Below, one piece after another: positions 1 to 8,186 of a stretch of DNA of 11,831 nt; the first letter of the stretch is position 1; each line of letters begins with the position of its first letter. This DNA is from Bacteroidota bacterium (lineage in GTDB: Bacteria; Bacteroidota; Bacteroidia; Bacteroidales; Prolixibacteraceae): positions 1 to 11,831 of the forward strand of contig JAEWME010000208.1 in the NCBI GenBank assembly GCA_023393265.1, written 5' to 3'. Position numbers and translations under genes: made by a program. The notes beneath the pieces were generated by a model. It saw only the letters and a program-made list of their open reading frames with translations. It ran no database searches and was not told the DNA's origin.

Positions 1-112
1 CTGTTGATTCATGTCTTTTTTTGCGGCGACTAACAAACTTTCCAGAAAAAAAATGCTTTCGGATAGGTACGTTTTTGATGCAGGTTGATATTACCAGTAA
101 AACATATGTCGT

Positions 113-1126
113 GTGGAAATAAAAAGAAAGCTCATTGATCGAATCTACAATCAGAAATTCAGTTTTGGAGATCAGGAAGAATTTTTAGCTTACCTCGAAA
201 ATAGTGATACAAACGGGGAAGTCCGGAATCATTTGGAACAGCAATGGAACCAATTTAATCAGGAGAGTGAAGATCAGCCAGATTTGGATCACATTTTCTA
301 CAAACTTTATTACGAAAGCAACAAAAATCGTGATTCGAAAAAAAGGAGACTTTTTGTTTCCGTTGCCCGTGTTGCTGCCGTTTTGGTCGCTGGGTTAATC
401 ATTGCCGGAAGCATCTATTTTTCTTTCGGCCCGCGACATTTGGTAAGCGAACAGCCGGTTGAATTTATTTCTCACACAGGTTTTCGTAACCAGTTTAAAT
501 TGTCCGACGGAACTACCGGATGGCTGGGTTACGGCTCACAGTTGAAATTTCACTTTGACCGCGATCATAAGCGAATTGTCGACCTCGACGGGCTCGCTTA
601 TTTTGATGTTGCTCACCGTGCCGACGAACCTTTCGTCGTTAACACACCCGCAAAGCTCAACATCGAAGTACTTGGTACCCGGTTCAACGTTTCGGCATAT
701 TCCGGAGACCAATCGTGCGAGGTGGTTCTGGAACAGGGAAAGGTCAAGCTAAGTGTGGATGATCAAAAAAAGCTGGAGATGCAACCCAATGAGCGGGTAA
801 TGTATCATGTTTCAGGTAATACTTTAGAAAAGGCCGATGTAAACGTTGCCGATTATACGGCATGGAAGGATGGAAAACTGATTCTCCAGGATGTGACACT
901 CGCAGAGATTTGCCGAAAATTCTCTCAGTTTTATAATGTCGACTTCGAAATAATGTCGAGAACCGAAAATACGCAAAAAGTAAGGTTAGTGCTCGAAAAT
1001 GAATCGCTCGACGATGCCCTCAAATTGCTAACCATGATATTGCCTGTCACGTTTCAGGAAACCGACAGAAAAATGCAGAACAACGATAGTTATTCCAGAA
1101 AAAAAATAATCATTAAAAACAAATAG
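113..1126 (+). CDS. FecR-family anti-sigma factor (GTG start)
   Basis: Inner-membrane anti-sigma factor expected to hold an ECF sigma factor on the cytoplasmic side and read a signal from the STN domain of the SusC encoded next. Residues 1-80 form a charged cytoplasmic region. Residues 86-105 are one hydrophobic membrane segment. The periplasmic FecR domain covers about 115-215, with the family motifs LSDGTTGWLGYGS (130-142), GLAYFDVAH (160-168) and VLGTRFNVSAY (186-196). Residues 251-336 match the usual C-terminal DUF4974 module (WKDGKLILQDVTLAEI at 251-266). The GTG start is the only plausible one: an in-frame TAA lies at 98-100 and the first in-frame ATG is deep inside the protein. The length of 337 residues is normal. 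The 112 bases upstream contain no recognisable sigma gene end. The family call is firm; pairing with the downstream SusC is inferred from order and the STN domain. Confidence 0.93.
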   Translation: MEIKRKLIDRIYNQKFSFGDQEEFLAYLENSDTNGEVRNHLEQQWNQFNQESEDQPDLDHIFYKLYYESNKNRDSKKRRLFVSVARVAAVLVAGLIIAGSIYFSFGPRHLVSEQPVEFISHTGFRNQFKLSDGTTGWLGYGSQLKFHFDRDHKRIVDLDGLAYFDVAHRADEPFVVNTPAKLNIEVLGTRFNVSAYSGDQSCEVVLEQGKVKLSVDDQKKLEMQPNERVMYHVSGNTLEKADVNVADYTAWKDGKLILQDVTLAEICRKFSQFYNVDFEIMSRTENTQKVRLVLENESLDDALKLLTMILPVTFQETDRKMQNNDSYSRKKIIIKNK

Positions 1127-1163
1127 CCTATGAGATAGTCCCCCGCCAGTTACGAAACGAGAA

Positions 1164-1192
1164 GCGGGAGCGCACCACGAATGCACTCCCGC
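1164..1192 (+). promoter_or_regulatory. Hairpin in the fecR-susC leader
   Basis: A perfect 7-bp inverted repeat, GCGGGAG (1164-1170) and CTCCCGC (1186-1192), continues after one mismatch with GCA (1172-1174) and TGC (1182-1184), leaving a 7-nt loop. It is the most GC-rich structure in an otherwise A/T-rich leader. It ends 49 nt before the susC ATG and is not followed by a T run, so it is not a textbook intrinsic terminator. CCCGC at 1142-1146 could pair with GCGGG at 1164-1168, giving a mutually exclusive fold. It may be an attenuator, a partial terminator or an mRNA-stabilising stem. The structure is seen directly; any role is inferred. Confidence 0.45.
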
Positions 1193-1241
1193 AAATCAGT
1201 AAAGTTTATTGGAATTTTTAACATTACTAATTTTCAAATTT

Positions 1242-4200
1242 ATGAAAAAAAATTACACTGATGCAGTATGGCACTCCCATGCTCTTTTAAAAACGCTTCT
1301 GTTTATGAAACTAGTTCTATTTCTATTACTGTTTTGTATCATTCAGTCGTTTGCACTGGAAACCAAATCACAAAACGTAGGCATTTCTATTTCGGCCCGG
1401 GAGATGAAACTGGAGGATATTTTTGAAAAGATCGAATCTGTTTCTAAATACCGGTTTGCATACAATAAGTCGGAAATTGATGTCGATAAAACCTACTCGG
1501 TAAATTTCGACAACATCGAAATAGGGGAGTTGTTAAACCAACTTTTCCAAAATGAAAATATTCATTACACCATTCTCGACCGCCAGGTGGTACTGTCGTT
1601 GAATAAAAATCAGCAAGGTGCAGAACAGCCTGAGAAACCGGTCTCCGGAAAAATCACTGATGCTTCCGGCATCCCGTTACCCGGTGTTACAGTGGTAATT
1701 AAAGGAACCACGCATGGAACAGTAACCGACGAAGACGGAAAATTCTCGCTTAAAAGTGTTCCTGAAAATGCCACGCTGGTTTTTTCATTCGTGGGCATGA
1801 AAACCCAGGAAATTCAGGCGGCCGACAAATCAACTTTCAATGTGGTTATGAAAGCTGATGCGATTGGCATTGAGGAAGTGGTGGCCATTGGTTATGGAAC
1901 CATGACTAAAAAGGAACTTACAGCGTCGGTCAGTTCTATTCAAAGTGGTGATCTGGTCGACAGGACAACTGCTTTCAATATCATGGAAAGTATGGCAGGT
2001 AAAGTGGCCGGCGTTCGCAATGTCTCTTTCTCCGGAAAACCGGGTGGCGCTTCTTCGCTCCGGATCAGGGGGATGGGATCCATCAATGCCAATAGCGATC
2101 CGATTTATGTGCTCGATGGAGTGGTTGGTGTTGATCCACAGATTATTAATTCTGAAAATATCGAATCGATCGATATTTTGAAAGATGCTGCTGCAACTGC
2201 TATGTACGGTGCAAAAGGATCGAATGGGGTGGTTATTATTACGACCAAAAGCGGTAAAAAAGGCACCGGCTCCATTAATTACAGCGGAAAGCTGGGTGTT
2301 GGTTTCATGAATCGTAAAATCGATGTTTTGAATGCCGACGAGTTTATGGAAGTGCAGAAAAAGGCTTATGCTTACAGCGGAAAGGTGATGCCTCATTTGA
2401 CTACACCTATGGAGAATCTTTTCTATTATTCGAAAGATGCTGCTGGTAACTACCTGCACGACGAAAACGGCAACCTGATTGCATCGCCCAAATATGATAC
2501 CGATTGGCAGGACGAGATCACCCAAAAGGCCATCACAAACGATCACACCTTGTCTTTTTCCTCCGGAACCGAAAAAACTTCCGTTTATTCCAGTATCGCG
2601 TACCAGGATTTTCAGGGTTTGGTAAAATATACTTATTCCAAAAGGTTTTCAGGAACCATGAACCTGAAAAGCGACATTAACAAATGGTTTAGCGTTCAGG
2701 CTGTAATTACAACAGGATCGAGCAAAAGCAACGATATGGAAGGTGGTTTTGGTCAGGGCCCGATTCGTAACATGCTGGAAATGCCTCCAATTATTCCGGT
2801 AAAATACGAGGATGGAACCTGGGGTCGCAAAAGCGATTATCCGCTGGCCGAAACAGCCGAAAATCCGATTCGTTTGCTTCAGGATCAGAAGAAGATTTCG
2901 GACAATAACTTTACGGTTTTCAACCTCATCACAACCATCAAATTCAGCGACAAACTTCAGTTTACAGCTAAAGGCGACATGCAAACTGCCAACAAGCGAA
3001 ACATCAACTATGCGAAAGCAGGTTTGCTCGATGTTAGCGAAACCAATAATGGCTATGCCGATATTTACAACGAAATTGGCCGCAACTGGTCGAACGAAGA
3101 TTATTTTACTTATACCAACAGTTTCTTCGGCGGAAAACTTCAATCCAACTTTGTTTTGGGTGCCAGTTGGTACTATTACCGCATGGAAAACTCGTCGAGC
3201 GGTTCGGAGAATTATTTCGACGATTACTTCGATTATTACAACCTTGGCGCTGGTACAACTTACCATAAGCCAGCTTCAGGCATGACACAAAATACAATGA
3301 ACTCATTCTATTTCAGGATGAATCACAACTGGAAAGACAAGTATTTGTTTGGTCTGACATTCAGAGCTGACGGTGCGTCGAATTTTGGGGCCAACAATAA
3401 ATATGGCTATTTTCCTTCGGCATCGGCGGCCTGGCGAATCTCTGAAGAAGAATTTTTCGACCGTGCCAGAAATGTGGTCAGCAACCTGAAACTGAGAGCC
3501 AGTTATGGTGCAGTTGGTAATGCTTCAATTCCAAATTATCGTACCATTTCTTCATATGCCAACAACTCTACAATATTCAACAAGACTTTGCAGCCTTATG
3601 TATTGCTCGACAACCTTGGTAATGAAGACCTGAAATGGGAATCATCGACTCAGGTAAACATTGGCGTTGATATGGGCTTTTTTAACAACAGGATTGAATT
3701 GCTGATGGATTATTACAATAAAGCCACGAAGGACCTGCTGTTCTCGAAACAGGTGCCATACACCACCGGATATTCAAATACATGGACGAACCTGGGCGAA
3801 ATTGTGAACAAAGGTTTTGAACTGACCCTTTCGTCGAAAAATATCGTAAGCCGGAATTTCAACTGGACCACCGACATTGTTTTCTCTACTAATAAATTGC
3901 TCGTGAAAGATATTGGCGGAGAGACGATTGATACCGGCAATGGAACCATTGCCAGGGAAGGAGAGCAGTGGGCCTCCTATTTCATGTTTAAGCGAATTGG
4001 AACCTGGGGCCTCGACGAAGTTGCAGAAGCTGCTGTTTACGGCAAAAAGCCTGGTGACCTGAAATATGAAGATGTGAATAAAGACGGCGTCATTGATGAT
4101 GCTGACCGTCAGATACAAGGAAATGGCTTGCCTAAAGGTGATTTAAATCTCGTCAATACCTTTAAATACAAGGGTTTCTCTTTGATGGTCGACCTGAACT

Positions 4201-4637
4201 ACAATTACGGTTCGAAAATTCTTGGTATCACTTCTACCATGCTGGAGAACAGACAGATTTACGGAAATAACCGCACTTCGGTATTGGATGCCTGGACGCC
4301 TGAAAACCAGAATTCGATGATTGCAGCGATCCGTCTTCCTTCGGATGTAAACTTTGGTGAGAATGAGAAAGACAGCCGGATGCTATACAATGGCGATTTC
4401 CTCCGGATCAGGAACATTACATTTTCATACAACTTCGATAAAAAGATGCTGAGCAAACTCAAATTTGTTCAGAACCTGAATGTGGGTGTTAATGTCGAAA
4501 ACCTGCATGTGTTCACCAGTTTCCCCGGATATGATCCTGAATTGGGCGCCTTCTCAACCGATACAGGTCAGGGTATCGAATTTTACTCCTACCCAAGGCC
4601 AACCACAGTTTCAGCAAGTATAAATGTCACATTCTAA
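1242..4637 (+). CDS. SusC-type TonB-dependent outer-membrane transporter with STN domain
   Basis: A 1131-residue outer-membrane beta-barrel that imports glycan oligosaccharides with its SusD lid, powered by TonB. The signal sequence has a long basic N-region and a hydrophobic core near residues 20-38. The STN domain lies at about 46-120 and is typical of transporters that signal to FecR. A carboxypeptidase-D regulatory-like domain follows at 134-208. The plug is at about 210-345, with EEVVAIGYGT (211-220), LRIRGMGS (273-280) and the SusC signature SINANSDPIYVLDGV (280-294). The rest is barrel, ending in an aromatic strand, SASINVTF. An aspartate-rich loop, DVNKDGVIDDAD (944-955), resembles a calcium-binding loop common in SusC proteins. 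I chose ATG 1242 (MKKNYT) over an in-frame TTG at 1209; ATG 1305 would still leave a short signal peptide. The length fits STN-bearing SusC proteins. Confidence 0.96.
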   Translation: MKKNYTDAVWHSHALLKTLLFMKLVLFLLLFCIIQSFALETKSQNVGISISAREMKLEDIFEKIESVSKYRFAYNKSEIDVDKTYSVNFDNIEIGELLNQLFQNENIHYTILDRQVVLSLNKNQQGAEQPEKPVSGKITDASGIPLPGVTVVIKGTTHGTVTDEDGKFSLKSVPENATLVFSFVGMKTQEIQAADKSTFNVVMKADAIGIEEVVAIGYGTMTKKELTASVSSIQSGDLVDRTTAFNIMESMAGKVAGVRNVSFSGKPGGASSLRIRGMGSINANSDPIYVLDGVVGVDPQIINSENIESIDILKDAAATAMYGAKGSNGVVIITTKSGKKGTGSINYSGKLGVGFMNRKIDVLNADEFMEVQKKAYAYSGKVMPHLTTPMENLFYYSKDAAGNYLHDENGNLIASPKYDTDWQDEITQKAITNDHTLSFSSGTEKTSVYSSIAYQDFQGLVKYTYSKRFSGTMNLKSDINKWFSVQAVITTGSSKSNDMEGGFGQGPIRNMLEMPPIIPVKYEDGTWGRKSDYPLAETAENPIRLLQDQKKISDNNFTVFNLITTIKFSDKLQFTAKGDMQTANKRNINYAKAGLLDVSETNNGYADIYNEIGRNWSNEDYFTYTNSFFGGKLQSNFVLGASWYYYRMENSSSGSENYFDDYFDYYNLGAGTTYHKPASGMTQNTMNSFYFRMNHNWKDKYLFGLTFRADGASNFGANNKYGYFPSASAAWRISEEEFFDRARNVVSNLKLRASYGAVGNASIPNYRTISSYANNSTIFNKTLQPYVLLDNLGNEDLKWESSTQVNIGVDMGFFNNRIELLMDYYNKATKDLLFSKQVPYTTGYSNTWTNLGEIVNKGFELTLSSKNIVSRNFNWTTDIVFSTNKLLVKDIGGETIDTGNGTIAREGEQWASYFMFKRIGTWGLDEVAEAAVYGKKPGDLKYEDVNKDGVIDDADRQIQGNGLPKGDLNLVNTFKYKGFSLMVDLNYNYGSKILGITSTMLENRQIYGNNRTSVLDAWTPENQNSMIAAIRLPSDVNFGENEKDSRMLYNGDFLRIRNITFSYNFDKKMLSKLKFVQNLNVGVNVENLHVFTSFPGYDPELGAFSTDTGQGIEFYSYPRPTTVSASINVTF

Positions 4638-4651
4638 ATGTAAAGCGAACT

Positions 4652-6178
4652 ATGAAAAGATATATTTCAAATATAAGTTGGGTGGTTATTTTATCGGCTT
4701 TAATTACTTCATGTAATTCTTTCCTGGATGAAGAGCCCAAAACATTCTTATCTCCTGATTTTTATTTCGAATCGGAGGCGCAAATTAATGCCGCTGTTAA
4801 CGGCATCTATACCTTTCTCGACGATCGCTTTAACAGCGATATTGGTCCCGGCACCCAGAATTACCTTTTTATGGAATATTTGCACGGATATGGCGACCGT
4901 CCATATTCATCGAGCAATACTTTTCTTAATCAGGCCATTAACCTAAATATCAAAGAAGATAATTCTTATGTGGAACATATCTGGGAAACCAGTTATAAGG
5001 CCATCGAAAACTGCAACAGCGTGATCGTAAACCTGAAAAATGTCACTCCTGATATTATTCGCGACGACGCAAAGAATATCCGCTGGGGTGAAGCTTATTT
5101 TCTGCGGGCCTACAGCTATTTCGATCTGGTCCGCTTGTTTGGCGATGTGCCGCTCAAATTGACACCCACCCAAAGCCTGGCTGAAACGCAGATTGCTTTA
5201 TCGCCAGTTGCCGATGTTTATGCCCGAATTGAAAAAGACCTTGTTTCAGCCGATTCGCTCATGACCAACGGATCGTGGAACAGTGTTGAGGGACGTGTTT
5301 CCAAGGGCGCTGTAAAAGCTTTGCTTGTGAAAGTCTATCTCACAATGGCTGGTAGTCCGTTGCAGAAAGGCAACGCCTATTATCAGAAAGCATACGACAT
5401 GGCCAAATCGATCGTTGCCAGCGGAAAGTTTTATCTCTTTACCGATTATGCAGCGATGCGCGATGCTGCAAACGAAAATTCAGGTGAATATATCCTGATG
5501 ATCCAGCGTGAAAAGCAATATGCCGGATCGCCTGTTCATTTCAACTTGTTGCCTTATCCCGAACCTGAACCGCCGATTTCAGCAGCAGGCTCGAATGGCG
5601 GCGCACTGGCACCTTCACTGGCTTTTTACAATTCGTATACGGCAGGCGACAAACGTGTGGAAGAAAAAGGTTTTTACTATACCAAACACGAAACGCTCGA
5701 CGATCCGAATGTGGTGGTAGAATTCAGCCGCCCGTACATCTATAAATTCTGGGACGATGCCGCTGCCGAATCAGGTATGTCGGGCAAAAACTACCCTTTG
5801 CTGACTTATTCAGATGTGCTGCTGGAACTGGCTGAGGCAAAAGCACAACTCGATGGCGGATCGACAAATGATGCCGATGCCATCAACGCTTATTACCAGG
5901 TAAGAAGCAGGGCGCTTCCTGACGAAGTTAAGCCAACAATACTGATGACCGACGATGTGTTGAAAGAACGTTTCTGGGAAGTCTGTTTCGAAGGACAAAC
6001 CTGGTACGACATGATCAGGACCAGAAAAGCTTTCAATGTCACAACCAGAAACATGGTGAGCATTGTCGGCTACAATGCCCCGTCTCATCCGGAAGGACAT
6101 CCGTTTGAGGAAGAAGATTTGCTGTTCCCTTATCCGTTGAGAGAAAAGCGGCTCAATCCCAACCTGGTGCGAAATTAG
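4652..6178 (+). CDS. SusD/RagB-family surface glycan-binding lipoprotein
   Basis: Surface lipoprotein that caps the SusC barrel and captures glycan for import. It starts 14 nt after the susC stop, so the two are almost certainly cotranscribed. The signal peptide ends in a lipobox with Cys21, followed by CNSFLDEEP, the usual SusD opening, whose acidic residues resemble a surface-export signal. SusD-like N-terminal features follow: SEAQINAAVNGIY (41-53) and the TPR-helix motif WGEAYFLRAYSYFDLVRLFG at 145-164. The C-terminal SusD/RagB region shows LTYSDVLLELAEAKA (384-398) and the family motif ERFWEVCFEGQTWYDMIR (439-456). The length of 508 residues is normal. SusD proteins bind glycan without cleaving it, and the specificity cannot be read from sequence. 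There is no sign of truncation. Confidence 0.96.
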   Translation: MKRYISNISWVVILSALITSCNSFLDEEPKTFLSPDFYFESEAQINAAVNGIYTFLDDRFNSDIGPGTQNYLFMEYLHGYGDRPYSSSNTFLNQAINLNIKEDNSYVEHIWETSYKAIENCNSVIVNLKNVTPDIIRDDAKNIRWGEAYFLRAYSYFDLVRLFGDVPLKLTPTQSLAETQIALSPVADVYARIEKDLVSADSLMTNGSWNSVEGRVSKGAVKALLVKVYLTMAGSPLQKGNAYYQKAYDMAKSIVASGKFYLFTDYAAMRDAANENSGEYILMIQREKQYAGSPVHFNLLPYPEPEPPISAAGSNGGALAPSLAFYNSYTAGDKRVEEKGFYYTKHETLDDPNVVVEFSRPYIYKFWDDAAAESGMSGKNYPLLTYSDVLLELAEAKAQLDGGSTNDADAINAYYQVRSRALPDEVKPTILMTDDVLKERFWEVCFEGQTWYDMIRTRKAFNVTTRNMVSIVGYNAPSHPEGHPFEEEDLLFPYPLREKRLNPNLVRN

Positions 6179-6246
6179 CAGTATCCGATCTGGCGGTTGC
6201 GTCGGCAAAAATATCCGGCGTGTTTTTGATAACTAAACGATTTTTA

Positions 6247-7632
6247 ATGAAAATACAAACGAAACCAATGATTCTCCTGTGCTTGATCGTTTCAATGTTT
6301 ATATCGTGCAGCGACGACGGTGGCACGGGTGTCAGACCCAATCCTTTCGAAAATAATGGTTCAGGGAATGTATTCCTGAAGCTTGACTATTCGTCGAATG
6401 CAGATTCAGTTTTTCTGAACTGGAACCTGATGTCTGATACCGTTACTTTCGATCATTTTGAGGTTACCGACGACAAAAGCGGACAAAAACTGAACATTGC
6501 TAAAGATGAAGATCATTGTGTTCTGACCCATATTCCATACAATGAACCTGTTGCAATTTCTGTATCTCTTGTCAGGAATGAAAAAGCATTTGGTGCAGTA
6601 AAAACGAGTATCACAATTGATGGACTTGACAGGACTTTTGCAGGTACTTTAATTCCTGACAGGGGCAGTGTAACCGGTGGTGATGGAACTTATTCCATTC
6701 CGTTGCCCAACGGCCGTTCAATCTTCCTGATGGGTGACTCTTACATCGGCCCTGTAACAAACGGTGCGCGCTCGATGCAGGATAACATGTTCAGGAATAC
6801 TTACATTCTGTACGATAATGGTAAAGTGAGTGCGGTTTACGGTGCCAATGGCGAGAAATCGTCGGCAGCCGTTCCTCCTGGCGTCACCGATGAAGGACAG
6901 AAATGGTACTGGCCCGGGCATGGTTTTGTCAGCGGAAATAAACTGTATGTTTTTCAGACTTTGATGTATCAGGGTTCGGCCGGAATGTGGGGATTTGCTT
7001 ACGAAACAACCGATATTCTTGAGTATGATCTGCCTGAACTAAAGCTTGTAAAAACTGCCAGGATTCCGTTCAGAGGTTCTGTCGATGTCCATTATGGAAT
7101 GGCAGCGATGAATGAAGGCGACTACATATACATTTATGCGCAGGTTGACGTAGACAATGGTCTTGACCCTATTGCTGATGCGCTTGTGGCCCGAACTACC
7201 ATCGGCGATCTTTACACCAAATGGGAATATTTCGATGGTTCGGGCTGGAGTTCCAATTCGTCGGATGCTGTTAAAATGCAGGGATTGTCTAGTGTGGCCA
7301 TTTCGTCGCAGTTTAATGTGTTCCGGTTAAATGGTAAATATGTCCTTCTTACACAGGAAAAGCAGTTCAATTCGGGCCAAATTTATTCGTTTGTTGCCGA
7401 TAATCCCTGGGGACCCTGGTACAACAAAAAACTGCTGTACCTGACTTCGGAACAAAAGCTTCCAAATTTGCTGACTTACAATGCAATGGCTCATCCGCAA
7501 TTTCAGAAAGACGGAATGATCCTGATTAGTTATAATGTTAATACGCTGGATTTTGAACAACAGCACAGCGATGTGTCTACTTACAGGCCGCGTTTCTTCT
7601 GGGTTGATATAAATACAATCCTGAATAAATAA
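6247..7632 (+). CDS. Predicted beta-propeller surface lipoprotein, DUF5005/DUF4185-like
   Basis: A 461-residue lipoprotein with Cys21 (MFISC) followed by SDD, which suggests surface exposure. An in-frame GTG at 6220 would add nine residues, but ATG 6247 gives a normal signal peptide. Residues 40-125 look like a small beta-sandwich (FN3-like) domain. Residues 130-460 carry repeated blade-like segments: GGDGTYSIPLPNGRSIFLMG (144-163), WPGHGFVSGNKLYVF (222-236), VHYGMAAMNEGDYIYIYA (281-298), FRLNGKYVLLTQ (359-370) and MAHPQFQKDGMILISYN (414-430). This pattern recalls DUF5005 and DUF4185 five-bladed propellers; DUF4185 includes endo-D-arabinanases of family GH183. Candidate acidic residues are Asp146, Asp164, Asp280 and Asp301. 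It lies 68 nt after susD in the position used by glycan-binding or glycan-cleaving accessories. The family label is from memory of motifs; whether it is an enzyme or a binding protein is open. Confidence 0.6.
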   Translation: MKIQTKPMILLCLIVSMFISCSDDGGTGVRPNPFENNGSGNVFLKLDYSSNADSVFLNWNLMSDTVTFDHFEVTDDKSGQKLNIAKDEDHCVLTHIPYNEPVAISVSLVRNEKAFGAVKTSITIDGLDRTFAGTLIPDRGSVTGGDGTYSIPLPNGRSIFLMGDSYIGPVTNGARSMQDNMFRNTYILYDNGKVSAVYGANGEKSSAAVPPGVTDEGQKWYWPGHGFVSGNKLYVFQTLMYQGSAGMWGFAYETTDILEYDLPELKLVKTARIPFRGSVDVHYGMAAMNEGDYIYIYAQVDVDNGLDPIADALVARTTIGDLYTKWEYFDGSGWSSNSSDAVKMQGLSSVAISSQFNVFRLNGKYVLLTQEKQFNSGQIYSFVADNPWGPWYNKKLLYLTSEQKLPNLLTYNAMAHPQFQKDGMILISYNVNTLDFEQQHSDVSTYRPRFFWVDINTILNK

Positions 7633-7681
7633 GGTCGTTTGTAAATTTTCTATTGGTTAACTTAAATAAAAACAATGAGTT

Positions 7682-8146
7682 ATGAAGAATAAAATAGCAA
7701 TATTGATATTGATGATGGTTGTGTCGCTAGTCGGCTGCGAAGACGATCTGTCGAACAAAATGACCAACGACTATCCGCAAAACAAGGAAATTACCTATAA
7801 ACTGAGGCAAGTGCTGCAATACGACCCGATGAATATTAATGGCATCGATGTGTCGCAGAAACTTGAATTTTTTAGCACCGTGAGGTTCACGCTGTATTAC
7901 ACCGACGGAAAAATTACGCGGTTGACCTACTCGAACGGAAACGTTCCGTTCTCTCCGTTTCAATTCGAGGCCGAATCGGACCTGGATGTGAATTGTGTGC
8001 TCGATTACGACGTTTATCCAAACGAACTACGCATTCTCGATACTGATAAAGTGATTGCATATTACCAAAACGGGGAATTCATAATGCCGTTTCAGTTAGA
8101 TTGCAGTTCGGTAAATTATAAATATACGTTCGTGAACGTTGAGTAG
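7682..8146 (+). CDS. Small lipoprotein of unknown function
   Basis: I do not recognise a family for this 154-residue protein. It has a clear lipoprotein signal: a short basic N-region (MKNK), a hydrophobic core and lipobox LVGC with Cys19. EDD follows the cysteine, as in surface-exported lipoproteins of this phylum. The mature part of about 135 residues looks beta-rich, with alternating hydrophobic and polar stretches (VRFTLYYTDGKITRLTYSNG, 67-86) and many Tyr and Asn residues. It has only two further cysteines, Cys105 and Cys141, which could pair. It sits 49 nt after the propeller gene and 40 nt before the DUF4961 gene, so it is probably in the same transcript. An ATG at 7675 is in another frame and stops after five codons, so ATG 7682 is the start. 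A glycan-binding or complex-stabilising role is suggested only by location. Confidence 0.8.
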   Translation: MKNKIAILILMMVVSLVGCEDDLSNKMTNDYPQNKEITYKLRQVLQYDPMNINGIDVSQKLEFFSTVRFTLYYTDGKITRLTYSNGNVPFSPFQFEAESDLDVNCVLDYDVYPNELRILDTDKVIAYYQNGEFIMPFQLDCSSVNYKYTFVNVE

Positions 8147-8186
8147 TGTAAGCTTCTGTTAATGTTAAACTTAAATATCCGAAAAA

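Noticed and set aside
3..122. Open frame at the left edge, possibly the end of an upstream gene
   Set aside because: The 39 residues do not resemble an ECF sigma C-terminus or anything else known, the frame has no visible start, and it overlaps the fecR start.
1205..1235. Promoter-like TTTA (1205-1208), 19 nt, TAATTTTC (1228-1235) before susC
   Set aside because: Each half has one mismatch to TTTG and TAnnTTTG, the region is very A/T-rich, and the -7 element would end only 6 nt before the ATG, leaving no leader.
1830..2546. 238-codon open frame on the - strand inside susC
   Set aside because: It is fully antisense to the well-supported SusC plug and barrel coding sequence, has no recognisable domain, and long antisense frames are common opposite biased codon use.
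2649..3266. 205-codon open frame on the - strand inside susC, with a 157-codon + strand frame at 2812-3285
   Set aside because: Both overlap conserved SusC barrel coding in other frames and their translations look like out-of-frame text with no signal, domain or start context.
6179..6246. Repeated TATCCG-like pieces and a short CCGA/TCGG inverted repeat after susD
   Set aside because: The stem is only 4 bp and the repeat only 6 nt, both within chance expectation; the gap has no other signal.
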